Shown here piece by piece: positions 18,138 to 26,151 of a stretch of DNA of 64,000 bases. A model generated the notes under the pieces. The model worked only from the letters and a program-made list of their open reading frames with translations, ran no database searches and was not told where the DNA came from. Within the stretch, counting starts at the first letter, position 1; each line of letters opens with the position of its first letter. Source of the DNA: CAVSNH01 sp963729275 (GTDB taxonomy: Bacteria > Actinomycetota > Acidimicrobiia > Acidimicrobiales > RAAP-2); assembly GCA_963729275.1 (NCBI GenBank), contig CAVSNH010000003.1, positions 1-64,000 on the forward strand, read 5' to 3'. Position numbers and translations under genes: made by a program.

Positions 18138-18615
18138 CAGCGATCGACGACGCGGGGCATCGGGGATGGTACCCGGCGCGGCGGTGGAGCTGCCGGGCCA
18201 GCTCTCCGGCGAGGGCGCCCTCCGGCCTCACCCCAGCTCAGGAGGTGAGGAGGCCCCTTCGGGCCCGACAGCCGAGTGCTGATTGTCGACGGGACGGTCC
18301 CTCGCCAGCCGTCACCCAGCGCGTGCCCGAAAACCGCAGTCGATTGCTCGCCGAAGGGTCGTGGGGCCGCCTCGCCGGAGCCACCGGTCAATGTTCGAGT
18401 TCCGCCCCGGCTGCCGCCAGCGCCGGGGCTGAAGCGACATCCACCGTCTGAGGCGACGGCACCCATCCGCGGTTGGCGACGTCGCGTGTCCGCGTGAGCA
18501 CCTCGCTCGCCTATGGCGTCGATGATGACGGTCGGCGGCGTCGACGCGCGCTTGGTCAGTCGGCGGGGTCGGGCGCCGGCCGCGGGTCATGGGCTCGAGG
18601 CCTCCGTCCGGTGGC
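18138..18615. other. intergenic, no supported gene
   Basis: About 480 bases between two minus-strand genes. Short arginine-rich frames occur, but none shows a domain or ribosome site. A GTTCGAGTT string at 18395-18403 recalls a tRNA T-loop, but the flanking bases do not pair. No terminator with a T tract was recognised. Confidence 0.4.
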
Positions 18616-21339
18616 TCAGAACGAGACGTCGACGCTGAAGCCCACCGGCGGTGATGCCGTGTGGGGGTCAGAGCCCGAGCCCTTCCTCGAGTGGACAGCC
18701 GCGTCGAGGGCCTTGGAGTTGATGAGGAGGTCGACCAAGAAGTAGGTCTCTCCCGACTGGACCACCGGAGCGGGCTGGATCTCGCTCACCGATGCGGTCA
18801 GGTTCGACCCGGCCACCGCCGGCAGGGTGGCCTGGGCGTGCTCGCCCACGTGGACCTGTGAGATGTCCTCCTGCGGCACTTGCACGACCAGCTGCGTCTG
18901 CATCGAGTCGAGTGAGACGAGGGCGGCGAAGGTCGGCGACGGGTCAGTGTTCGTCTGCGGGCCCTGCGGGAAGATCTGGATGCCGGTCGACTGGTCCTGC
19001 GAGACGGACTGCGGTGACGTGGGCTGCCGCACACCTTGATTGGTGGCCAGTTCGCCCACCGTCCCGCCGACAGCCGCCACCACGCCGGAGAACGGCGCCA
19101 CAAGCACCGCCTTGGAAAGGTTGGACTTGTCGGTGGCGATGTTCGCCTCGTCCTGTTGGATCTGTGCCTCGCTGGCCGAGATCTGCTGGGGGGTGGCCGG
19201 CTGGTCACCGGCGGTCAGCGCGGCTTGGGCCGACGTCACCTCGGCCCCCGCCTGGCTGACCGCGGAGCGCGCCGCGCTGAGATCGGCCGCTTGTTGGGCC
19301 TCGGCCTCCTGCTCGGCGCTCTGGGCCGTGTTCAGGTTGCCTTGGTCGACCTGGACCTGACGTTGGTCGCTGCCACACGACGGCGGGGGCTCGGCCGACA
19401 CGCAGGCCGGGAGGTCATCGCTGTAGGCCTGCTGGTCGGCGCTGAGCAACTGCTGGTCGCTGGTGACTTGGGCGGCGGCGGCCGACACGTCGGCATCGCT
19501 GGTGGTGGTGGTCGTGGCCAGCTTCTGCTGGGCCGAAGTGAGATCGACCTGGGCCGAGCTGACCGCCGCCTGCAGCTGCTGCACCTTGGAGGCCGGCACA
19601 CCAGCCTGCTCCTGGGCCAGCGTCGTCTGGTCGGAGGTGAGCTTGGCCTCGTCCGCGCTCAGCTTGGCCTGGAGGGAAGAGGTGTTCTGGGTAGCCAGCA
19701 CCTGACCGGCCTTCACCGTCTCGCCCACATGGACGGGGACGGCGGCGATGGGGCCGGTCGTGGCCATGTTGAGCTGGGCGGCGGACGCCGGCTCGACCAC
19801 CCCGGAGGCCGAGAGCGGGTCGGATAGCAGGACGTCGTTGACGGCCAGCCCCAACAGGGCGGCGGCGGCGACCAATATGGCCCCGGCCAACACGCCACGA
19901 GCCCCGCGGAGCCGCAGACTGCGTCCGGGGGCGAATCGCTGGGCGGCGTCCGCATCTTCATCCTCGACCGGACCGACCGGGACGAGGGCCATACCCGGTT
20001 TCGTCGTCGCCGCGGCGGTGGGCACGTCGTGGCGGGGCCGGGCGAGCCCGGCGGCCACTTCGTTGAGCCGGGCCACGGCGGGCAGGCCGGCGTCGATGAC
20101 CGACAGCATGGGATCCGGCCGGCCGCCCAGCTGGGCCCCGACCCAGTGCTGGAGCTGGGCCTGCATCCGCTCGACCACGTCGGGATAGGAGTCGGCCACG
20201 TTCTGCTGCTCGTGGGGATCGACCCCCAGGTGGTAGAGCTCGACGCCGTCGCGGCCGTAGATGGTGGACTGCAGGTACTTGATGAACTTCCACTCCGGCG
20301 TGCGCACGCCGCGGGCCGCGTTCCAGGTGGCCTCGCTCAGCATGACCACCTCGCGGTGGCTGGTCACCTCACCGCGGATGAGCGGCATGAGCGATCGGCC
20401 GTCGATGCCGTCCGCCTCGGGCAGACCAAGCACCTCGAGCACGGTGGGCAGGATGTCGATCAGCGCGACCATGGCCGAGCTCTGGGCTGCCGGGATACGA
20501 CCGGGCGCCCACAAGATGAGGGGTACGTGGGTGACCGAGTCATAGAGGCCGGCGTGGTCGAACCAGGAGTCGTGCTCGGTCATGTTCTCCCCGTGGTCGC
20601 CGAAGAGGACGACCAGGGTGTCGTCGAGCAGGTCGAGCTGGCTCAGGTGAGCGAAGAGCTGGCCGATCTCGAAGTCGAGGTACGCCACCTCGGCGTCGTA
20701 GAGGTCGGCGATGTAGTCGAGGTTGGGCATGGCCTCGAGGAAGTCGTAGAGGTTCTGCTTGAACAGCGGGTAACTCGGCCGGCCCTGGAGCTTGTCGGTG
20801 ATGCCCGGGTCGATGCGGCCGGCCGTGCCGTACGAGAAGCGCTCCTTGAAAGGGGAAGGTGGCAGATAGGGGATATGGGAGTCCCAGAAATGGAGGAAGA
20901 GGTAGAACTCCTCGGCGGCGTGCTCGTCGAGCCAGGGGAAGCCGATCCCGTTGATGACCGAGCCCGGCGACCGCGATCGGCCCGGGGGTGGCATGTAGTC
21001 GTCGTATCCCCGGATGAACCAGTCCTTCATGGCGAAGAGATGGTCGACGGCACCCGTCACGTAGCCGTGACGTCGAAGCAGGGAGGGCATCCACAAGGTG
21101 TCGTCGTTCAGGTAAGAAGCCGGGTGGAAGTGGGACACGATGCCCGTGCGAATGCCGAACTGACCGGTGAAGACCGCCGTGTGCGACGGCTGGGTCGGGA
21201 TGTCGGAGGCATAGCACTGGGTGAACAGCGCGCCTTCCGCGGCGATGCGGTCGAGGTGGGGGGTGAGCCCCCGGTCGTTACCGATGCATCCGAGCCGATC
21301 GGCTCGCAGGGTGTCGAGTGAGCAGAAGACGACCTTCAC
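18616..21339 (-). CDS. fusion of sulfatase/phosphotransferase-like domain, membrane helix and HlyD-type adaptor
   Basis: 907 residues from GTG 21339. Residues 1 to about 440 form an alkaline-phosphatase-superfamily sulfatase-like domain: VKVVFCSLDTLRADRLGC, the active-site strip TQPSHTAVFTG (49-59), VVLFGDHGENMTEHD, and LYHLGVDPHEQQNVAD near the end. The residue that would become formylglycine is Thr49, and the usual Arg is His53, so a phospho- rather than sulfo-type chemistry is plausible. A basic strip and one helix (about 478-503) lead to an HlyD-like part: lipoyl-type VPVHVGETVKAGQVLA, a long Gln/Ala-rich coiled-coil hairpin (about 560-720), PFSGVV, then beta-barrel segments to the end. 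No N-terminal signal is seen, so the enzymatic domain should be cytoplasmic and the adaptor external. Divergent from the GT2 synthase. Confidence 0.88.
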   Translation of the reverse strand: MKVVFCSLDTLRADRLGCIGNDRGLTPHLDRIAAEGALFTQCYASDIPTQPSHTAVFTGQFGIRTGIVSHFHPASYLNDDTLWMPSLLRRHGYVTGAVDHLFAMKDWFIRGYDDYMPPPGRSRSPGSVINGIGFPWLDEHAAEEFYLFLHFWDSHIPYLPPSPFKERFSYGTAGRIDPGITDKLQGRPSYPLFKQNLYDFLEAMPNLDYIADLYDAEVAYLDFEIGQLFAHLSQLDLLDDTLVVLFGDHGENMTEHDSWFDHAGLYDSVTHVPLILWAPGRIPAAQSSAMVALIDILPTVLEVLGLPEADGIDGRSLMPLIRGEVTSHREVVMLSEATWNAARGVRTPEWKFIKYLQSTIYGRDGVELYHLGVDPHEQQNVADSYPDVVERMQAQLQHWVGAQLGGRPDPMLSVIDAGLPAVARLNEVAAGLARPRHDVPTAAATTKPGMALVPVGPVEDEDADAAQRFAPGRSLRLRGARGVLAGAILVAAAALLGLAVNDVLLSDPLSASGVVEPASAAQLNMATTGPIAAVPVHVGETVKAGQVLATQNTSSLQAKLSADEAKLTSDQTTLAQEQAGVPASKVQQLQAAVSSAQVDLTSAQQKLATTTTTSDADVSAAAAQVTSDQQLLSADQQAYSDDLPACVSAEPPPSCGSDQRQVQVDQGNLNTAQSAEQEAEAQQAADLSAARSAVSQAGAEVTSAQAALTAGDQPATPQQISASEAQIQQDEANIATDKSNLSKAVLVAPFSGVVAAVGGTVGELATNQGVRQPTSPQSVSQDQSTGIQIFPQGPQTNTDPSPTFAALVSLDSMQTQLVVQVPQEDISQVHVGEHAQATLPAVAGSNLTASVSEIQPAPVVQSGETYFLVDLLINSKALDAAVHSRKGSGSDPHTASPPVGFSVDVSF

Positions 21340-21698
21340 GGCCGAGGTGGTCCCGAGACATGGTTGCGGTGGCACCCATCCCGCCGGAAGTCCGGCCCCC
21401 TTCCTCGATCCTCGGCCCGTCGTGACGACGGCACTGGCAACCCCGGAGTCCGCATGGCCCTGCCCCTCTCCGCAGGGTCGGCCCACCTCGCCCTCGCGCC
21501 CGGACCCTGACCCTCGCTCAGGTGAGCATACCTAACGAGCACGCTCCGTGTGAAGATAACCACGGAGCGTGTTAGCTTGGTGGGAACGACGACTGGCGCC
21601 ACCGAACAGAGGGACGGGGACCGCCGGGAGCGTGAGGCGAGAGCGGTTCCGACGCTCGGCGAAGCGACGGAGCCCACCGAGGGGCTGCGCACCAGCGA
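21340..21698. other. divergent intergenic region between fusion gene and GT2 synthase
   Basis: About 360 bases that must hold both promoters. The minus-strand half still reads as an open frame in the sulfatase direction but without family similarity. The plus-strand half contains the inverted repeat at 21540-21571 and TAGCTT (21573-21578), a TANNNT -10 candidate for the synthase gene with a leader of roughly 115 nt. Confidence 0.5.
21540..21571. promoter_or_regulatory. perfect 11-bp inverted repeat, operator candidate
   Basis: CACGCTCCGTG (21540-21550) and CACGGAGCGTG (21561-21571) are perfect inverted copies separated by a 10-nt AT-richer spacer. The centre-to-centre distance of 21 bp places both arms on one face of the helix, as expected for a dimeric regulator. 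The right arm directly abuts the TAGCTT -10 candidate. The same CACGGAGCGT word recurs twice at 35826-35878. It could alternatively form a hairpin in the leader or act as a terminator, but no T tract follows. Confidence 0.6.
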
Positions 21699-23645
21699 AT
21701 GAATTTCGACTTACTCAACGGGATCCGGCCGCTCGCCCTCCTTCTCGTGGTCGACGGGGCCCTTTTGGCTTTCCTTCTCTATCCGCTCCGGCGCAGTTAC
21801 CCCGACGACCAGGGCGACGGGCTCACCCTCGTCCTCATACCCCGTCCGGTGCTGCCCTCCTTTTGGCGGATACCCGCCTTCGGCGTCCTCTTCCTCCTGC
21901 TCTTCGTGGCCTATCACTCCCTTCGGGGAGCGTGGAGCCCGGACTTGATCTATGCCGACTGGGTGACCCGGGTCTGCGACTCCGTGCTCCATGCGCCGGC
22001 CGAGGTGACCGGCTACATGGCCGGTTTCACCCTGGGCCTGCGCTTCCTCGTCCTCGGGACCATCATCTGCCTGGCGGCGGTGTGCCGGGGAAACCCGGCG
22101 CGCCGGGTCTTCATCGCCTTCCAGGCCGTCCTCTACCTCGTGACCATGGTTTTCATCGACGCCACCATGATCACCGTCGAGATCATCGCCGGCGTCCCCA
22201 TCGCGCCCACCACGCTGCTCGGCAACTTCGCCGCCGTCATGGTGGCGGCCGTGGCCATGACCCGCATGCAATACGCCAATTACGCCCTGCCTCGCCCGTC
22301 GGCCGTGCCCTTCGTCCAGCGCCCGCGGCTGGCTGACGCCTGGACGCTGGGCGGGGTCACCATCGCCGGCATGGCCATCTGCATGAGCGGTCTGCTCCTC
22401 ATCTTCCATTTCGCCAACCCGGAGTGGCGGCCGGCGCTGTCCCTAGTTCTGCCGGTTCCGTTCGCCGAAGGCTCCTTCATCATCCGTAGTGCGTTGCTGG
22501 CCCTCGTCAACGGCTTCACCGTGCGGCCCGACCCGCCGGTCGGCGACGAGCGGCCGCCCATCGACGTGATCATCCCCGCCTACAACGAGGCCGTCGTCAT
22601 CGTCGAGACGCTCCAGGCGATCGACGTGGCCGCCGGCCGATACCACGGCCCGGTCCGGGTCATCCTCATGAACGACGGCTCGAGCGACCGCACGAAGGAA
22701 CTGGCCGAAGCGGCCATGGATGGCTTCCGCCATGCCGACGGCCACGTTTACGACGGCCGCCACGGTGGCAAGTCCGAGGCCCTCAATGCCGCCTTGGCCC
22801 TCACCACCACCGACATCGTCGTCCGGATCGACGCCGACACCGTCATCGGCGAGTGGTCGCTCGTGTACCTGCCCCGATGGTTCCGTGACCCGCAGATCGG
22901 TCTGGTCGAGCCGATGTGCTTCCCGCGGAGCGGTCGGTGGTCGCCCTTCCCCAACATGCGGCTGTTCGAGGAGCTCAAGCAATTCGGGCTCAACCACCGG
23001 ACCATGACGACGGTGGACGGCGTCAATGTGGTGCCCGGGGTCTTCACCGCCTTTCGCCGCGACGTGGCCGTTCGCCTCGGCGGGTTCACCGTGGGCATGA
23101 ACGGTGAGGACGGCGACTTCACCCTGCGCTTCAGCCGGCTGGGCTACCGGACATGGATGGACCCGAAGATCATCGTCTTCGAGGACGTCCCGCCCACCTA
23201 TCCCGAGATCCGGGAGCAGCGGGTGCGCTGGGGGCGTGCCGTCCACCACAATCAGGCCCGTCACGGGCCCTATCGGGCCGGGGTGGCCACCCCCAAGGTC
23301 TGGTTCAACCAGACCCAGCAGTTCTTCAAGTGCACCTTCGCCCCGGCTCGCCTGCTCCTGCCCGCCTACCTGCTCCTGACGGCCGCTTTCGAGGGGACGG
23401 AGCGGAACGTGATCCTCATCTTCATCGGTGGCTACATGGTCGCCGAAGTGGTGTTCATGCTGTTACAGGGTCTGCTCACGGCCGGCTATCGACAGTTGCG
23501 GCACTTCGGGTGGGTCGTGCTGTGGCCCTTGTGGCACGAGGTGCTCCTCGTGTTCTCGACCGAGGCCTGGATCAGCCTGCCCAGTCGACCGCTCGGCCTG
23601 CACGGCACGAGCCCGGTCCGGATCACCCAGGCGGTCATCCATTGA
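21699..23645 (+). CDS. processive GT2 glycosyltransferase (polysaccharide synthase)
   Basis: 648 residues. Six hydrophobic helices fill residues 1-250, followed by the GT2 domain: IDVIIPAYNEA (about 288), MNDGSSD (about 325), RIDADT (about 376, DxD), GMNGEDGDF (about 468, catalytic Asp region) and EQRVRWGRA (about 505, the QxxRW signature of processive synthases such as cellulose, hyaluronan, poly-GlcNAc and alginate synthases). Three more helices follow. It therefore should polymerise a nucleotide sugar and thread the chain through the membrane. The HlyD-type fusion is divergent and a sulfatase follows 76 nt downstream on the same strand. Product sugar unknown. Start ATG 21699 lacks a strong ribosome site. 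Confidence 0.93.
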   Translation: MNFDLLNGIRPLALLLVVDGALLAFLLYPLRRSYPDDQGDGLTLVLIPRPVLPSFWRIPAFGVLFLLLFVAYHSLRGAWSPDLIYADWVTRVCDSVLHAPAEVTGYMAGFTLGLRFLVLGTIICLAAVCRGNPARRVFIAFQAVLYLVTMVFIDATMITVEIIAGVPIAPTTLLGNFAAVMVAAVAMTRMQYANYALPRPSAVPFVQRPRLADAWTLGGVTIAGMAICMSGLLLIFHFANPEWRPALSLVLPVPFAEGSFIIRSALLALVNGFTVRPDPPVGDERPPIDVIIPAYNEAVVIVETLQAIDVAAGRYHGPVRVILMNDGSSDRTKELAEAAMDGFRHADGHVYDGRHGGKSEALNAALALTTTDIVVRIDADTVIGEWSLVYLPRWFRDPQIGLVEPMCFPRSGRWSPFPNMRLFEELKQFGLNHRTMTTVDGVNVVPGVFTAFRRDVAVRLGGFTVGMNGEDGDFTLRFSRLGYRTWMDPKIIVFEDVPPTYPEIREQRVRWGRAVHHNQARHGPYRAGVATPKVWFNQTQQFFKCTFAPARLLLPAYLLLTAAFEGTERNVILIFIGGYMVAEVVFMLLQGLLTAGYRQLRHFGWVVLWPLWHEVLLVFSTEAWISLPSRPLGLHGTSPVRITQAVIH

Positions 23646-23721
23646 CGTCGACCTTCCGGCGTGGCCGGATCGTCGGTAGCCCCCGACCGAGGTCGGGCAG
23701 GAGCGGAGCCCGGGGGTCGGG

Positions 23722-25230
23722 TTGAGGTTCATCTACTTCGACGTCGACACCCTCCGGCCCGACCACCTGGGCTGCTACGGCTACGAGCGGCCGACCAGCC
23801 CGGTCATCGACGCCCTGGCCGCCGAGGGGACCGCTTTCCAAGCTGTCTATGCGTCGGACACCCCGTGCCTCCCCTCCCGAACGGCCCTCTCCACCGGGCA
23901 GTTCGGCATCCGCAACGGCGCCATCAACCACGGGGGAGAGGCCACCGACCCGTTCCCGGAGGGGGCGGCTCGCCGGTTCCAGACGGCGGCGGCCCGCCAC
24001 AGCTGGATGAGCGCGCTGCGCGAGGTGGGCTTCTGGACGGCGTCGATCAGCACCTTCGCCGAACGCCATTCTGCCTATCACTTCGAGGCGGGCTTCAACG
24101 AGTGCCACAACCTCGGCACCCGCGGGCTGGAGACGGCCGACCAGGTGGCGGCGGTGGCGCGGGACTGGCTGGCCCGCAACGGTCACCGGGACAGCTGGTT
24201 CCTCCATGTCCACCTCTGGGACCCGCACACGCCCTACCGGACACCGGCCGCCTTCGACGACGGGCTGGGTGGCCACCCGGTCCCTGGCTGGCTCACCGAG
24301 GAGGTGCGCGCCGAGCACTGGGGCCTTCCCGGGCCCCACTCTCCCCAAGAGGTGGCCGGCTTCGGCCCCCGGCCGGTGTGGGACGACTGGCCCCGCCAGC
24401 CGCAGCAGATCGACGACATGGACGCCGTGGAGCGTATGTTCGACGGCTACGACAGCGGGGTCCGCTACGCCGACTACCACGTGGGAACGATCGTCGACAC
24501 TCTCGCCCGCCTCGGCGTGCTCGAGGAGACGGCCATCATGATCTCTTCCGACCATGGCGAGAACCTCGGCGAGCTCGGCATCTATTGCGACCATCAGACC
24601 GCGGATGCCTGCACCACCCACCTCCCGCTGGTGCTGCGGTGGCCCGGCCTTGCCGTCTCGGAATCGGTGGCGGCAGGGCTGCACTACCAGGTCGACGTGA
24701 TGGCCACCGTGCTCGACCTGCTCGGGGCGACGGTGCCCGACCGGTGGGACGGCCGGTCCTTCGCGGCGGAGCTCTCGGGACCCGGCGGGGGCCGCGATCA
24801 CCTGGTCCTTTCCCATGCGGCGTGGACGGCCCAGCGCGCCGTCCGCTTCGACCAGTGGATGTGCATCCGCTCCTACTTCGACGCCTACCACGGGTTCCCC
24901 CCCGTGCTGCTCTTCGACCTCGACGCCGACCCCCACGAGCAACGCGACTTGGCCGACGAGCACCCCGACGTCGTCACCCACGCCCTCGCCCTCCTGGGCG
25001 AGTGGGGCGCGGCCGCCCTTCTCCGGTCCCCGACCGGTGTCGACCCGCTCTGGCAGGTGCTCGAGGGGGGCGGCCCGTGGCACGCGCGGGTGGACCGTGA
25101 TTGGTACCTCCACCGCTTGCGGTCAACCGGGCGCGGCAACTGGGCGGACGTCTTCGAGAAGACGGCTCCGGCCGCCACCGCCTCTTTTGACCAGGCGTTC
25201 CTCAACCCGTCGATCCCCGACGACGGGTGA
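23722..25230 (+). CDS. type I sulfatase with Cys active site
   Basis: 502 residues, cytoplasm-like N-terminus without signal peptide (MRFIYFDVDTLRPDHLGCYG from TTG 23722). The active-site strip TPCLPSRTALSTG carries the complete C-x-P-S-R-x4-T-G signature, so a formylglycine-generating enzyme is required; none lies in this window. Metal ligands are visible in the first Asp (DVDTLR) and ISSDHGENLGE. The C-terminal LLFDLDADPHEQRDLADE is typical of bacterial sulfatases. It should remove sulfate from a sugar or glycan. It sits 76 nt after the GT2 synthase gene and is probably co-transcribed. It is clearly related to the sulfatase-like half of the 18616 fusion but differs at the key residue. Confidence 0.93.
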   Translation: MRFIYFDVDTLRPDHLGCYGYERPTSPVIDALAAEGTAFQAVYASDTPCLPSRTALSTGQFGIRNGAINHGGEATDPFPEGAARRFQTAAARHSWMSALREVGFWTASISTFAERHSAYHFEAGFNECHNLGTRGLETADQVAAVARDWLARNGHRDSWFLHVHLWDPHTPYRTPAAFDDGLGGHPVPGWLTEEVRAEHWGLPGPHSPQEVAGFGPRPVWDDWPRQPQQIDDMDAVERMFDGYDSGVRYADYHVGTIVDTLARLGVLEETAIMISSDHGENLGELGIYCDHQTADACTTHLPLVLRWPGLAVSESVAAGLHYQVDVMATVLDLLGATVPDRWDGRSFAAELSGPGGGRDHLVLSHAAWTAQRAVRFDQWMCIRSYFDAYHGFPPVLLFDLDADPHEQRDLADEHPDVVTHALALLGEWGAAALLRSPTGVDPLWQVLEGGGPWHARVDRDWYLHRLRSTGRGNWADVFEKTAPAATASFDQAFLNPSIPDDG

Positions 25231-25333
25231 CCTCGGGGGATGGGCCCGCGCAGAGCCCGCCCATCGTCGGCGCCCGAGGCTCCGGCGCCCTACCATCGTG
25301 CACCCATGAAGGCCGTCCAGTGATGAGGACCCC

Positions 25334-25528
25334 GTGATCCTCATCTGGATGATCCTGGCCATCGTCCTTCTCGTGATCGTCCTCGGTGGCTTCGTGGGCC
25401 GGGCACGCGGCCGACGTTCGTCGGAGGATGAGCGGAGGGAAGCTGCGACCCACCCCCATCACCCCGGACCTTCGCACCACGGTCGCGGGGCCAAGCGGGG
25501 CCGCGGCCGGCGCGGCCACGACCGCTGA
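25334..25528 (+). CDS. small single-pass membrane protein with basic His-rich tail
   Basis: 64 residues: MILIWMILAIVLLVIVLGGF is one membrane helix, followed by a tail rich in Arg, His and Gly (PHHPGPSHHGRGAKRG). GTG 25334 has AGGA about 6 nt upstream. A possible leaderless five-codon reading frame (ATG 25306 to TGA 25323) precedes it behind TACCAT (25291-25296). No family was recognised; such small helices often act as anchors or modulators. It lies between the sulfatase and the carbonic anhydrase-like gene on the same strand. Confidence 0.6.
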   Translation: MILIWMILAIVLLVIVLGGFVGRARGRRSSEDERREAATHPHHPGPSHHGRGAKRGRGRRGHDR

Positions 25529-25567
25529 GTGATCGGCACCCTCGGACGACCCTGGACGACCGTGCCG

Positions 25568-25573
25568 TAGGGT
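25568..25573 (+). promoter_or_regulatory. leaderless -10 box (TAGGGT) of the gamma-carbonic anhydrase gene
   Basis: TAGGGT ends 7 nt before ATG 25581. No ribosome site is present. Confidence 0.55.
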
Positions 25574-25580
25574 CCGAGTC

Positions 25581-26108
25581 ATGCCCGTCTACCGGCTCGG
25601 CGACCTCGCGCCCCGCATCCACCCTTCGGCCTACGTGCATCCCGATGCCGTGGTCATCGGTGATGTCACGATCGGCGCCGAGTCGACCGTATGGCCCTCG
25701 GCGGTCCTGCGGGGTGACTACGGCACGATCACCATCGGCGCGAGGACGTCGGTGCAGGACGGAACCGTTATCCACGCCGGCCCCGGTTTCCCCACCACCG
25801 TGGGCGACGGCTGTGTGATCGGCCATCTGGCCCATCTCGAGGGCTGTCAGCTGGAGGACGAATGCCTCGTCGGATCGGGATCCGTCGTCCTCCACCACGC
25901 CGTGGTCGGCACCCGGGCGACGGTCGGGGCCAATGCCGTCGTACCCAACGGCATGGCCGTCCCCGAAGGGGGCCTGGCCGTCGGCGTGCCGGCCGAGGTG
26001 CGGCCCGGCGCCTCACGATGGGAGATCATCCGGATCGCGGCGGCAGAGTACGTGGCCAACGGACGGCGCTTCCGGGACGCCCTCGTACGCGTCGATAGCC
26101 CCGACTGA
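25581..26108 (+). CDS. gamma-carbonic anhydrase family protein
   Basis: 175 residues forming a left-handed beta-helix of hexapeptide repeats (HPDAVVIGDVTIGAESTVWP onward), trimeric in the family. Zinc ligands are visible: His in GTVIHAGPG, then CVIGHLAHLEGC with two His spaced by four residues, the gamma-CA pattern. RGDY (VLRGDYGTI) and the Gln of SVQDGT are also conserved. Members hydrate CO2 or, more often, are of unproven activity (YrdA/PaaY-like). Cytoplasmic, no signal. The start is supported by the leaderless box. Downstream, the CorA transporter gene starts 43 nt later on the same strand. Confidence 0.93.
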   Translation: MPVYRLGDLAPRIHPSAYVHPDAVVIGDVTIGAESTVWPSAVLRGDYGTITIGARTSVQDGTVIHAGPGFPTTVGDGCVIGHLAHLEGCQLEDECLVGSGSVVLHHAVVGTRATVGANAVVPNGMAVPEGGLAVGVPAEVRPGASRWEIIRIAAAEYVANGRRFRDALVRVDSPD

Positions 26109-26151
26109 GGCGATCCCCGTCTGGCCCGACGCGCTGCGGCAGACTCAACCC

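Noticed and set aside
18370..18430. tRNA-like T-loop string GTTCGAGTT ending near GCCGCCA
   Set aside because: The bases around the loop do not pair and no acceptor or anticodon arm could be built.
18616..21339. Fusion caused by a missed stop or frame error between sulfatase and adaptor genes
   Set aside because: The frame is continuous through a plausible linker and membrane helix with no start signal for a second gene, and this part of the window shows almost no frame errors; it still deserves a check by reads.
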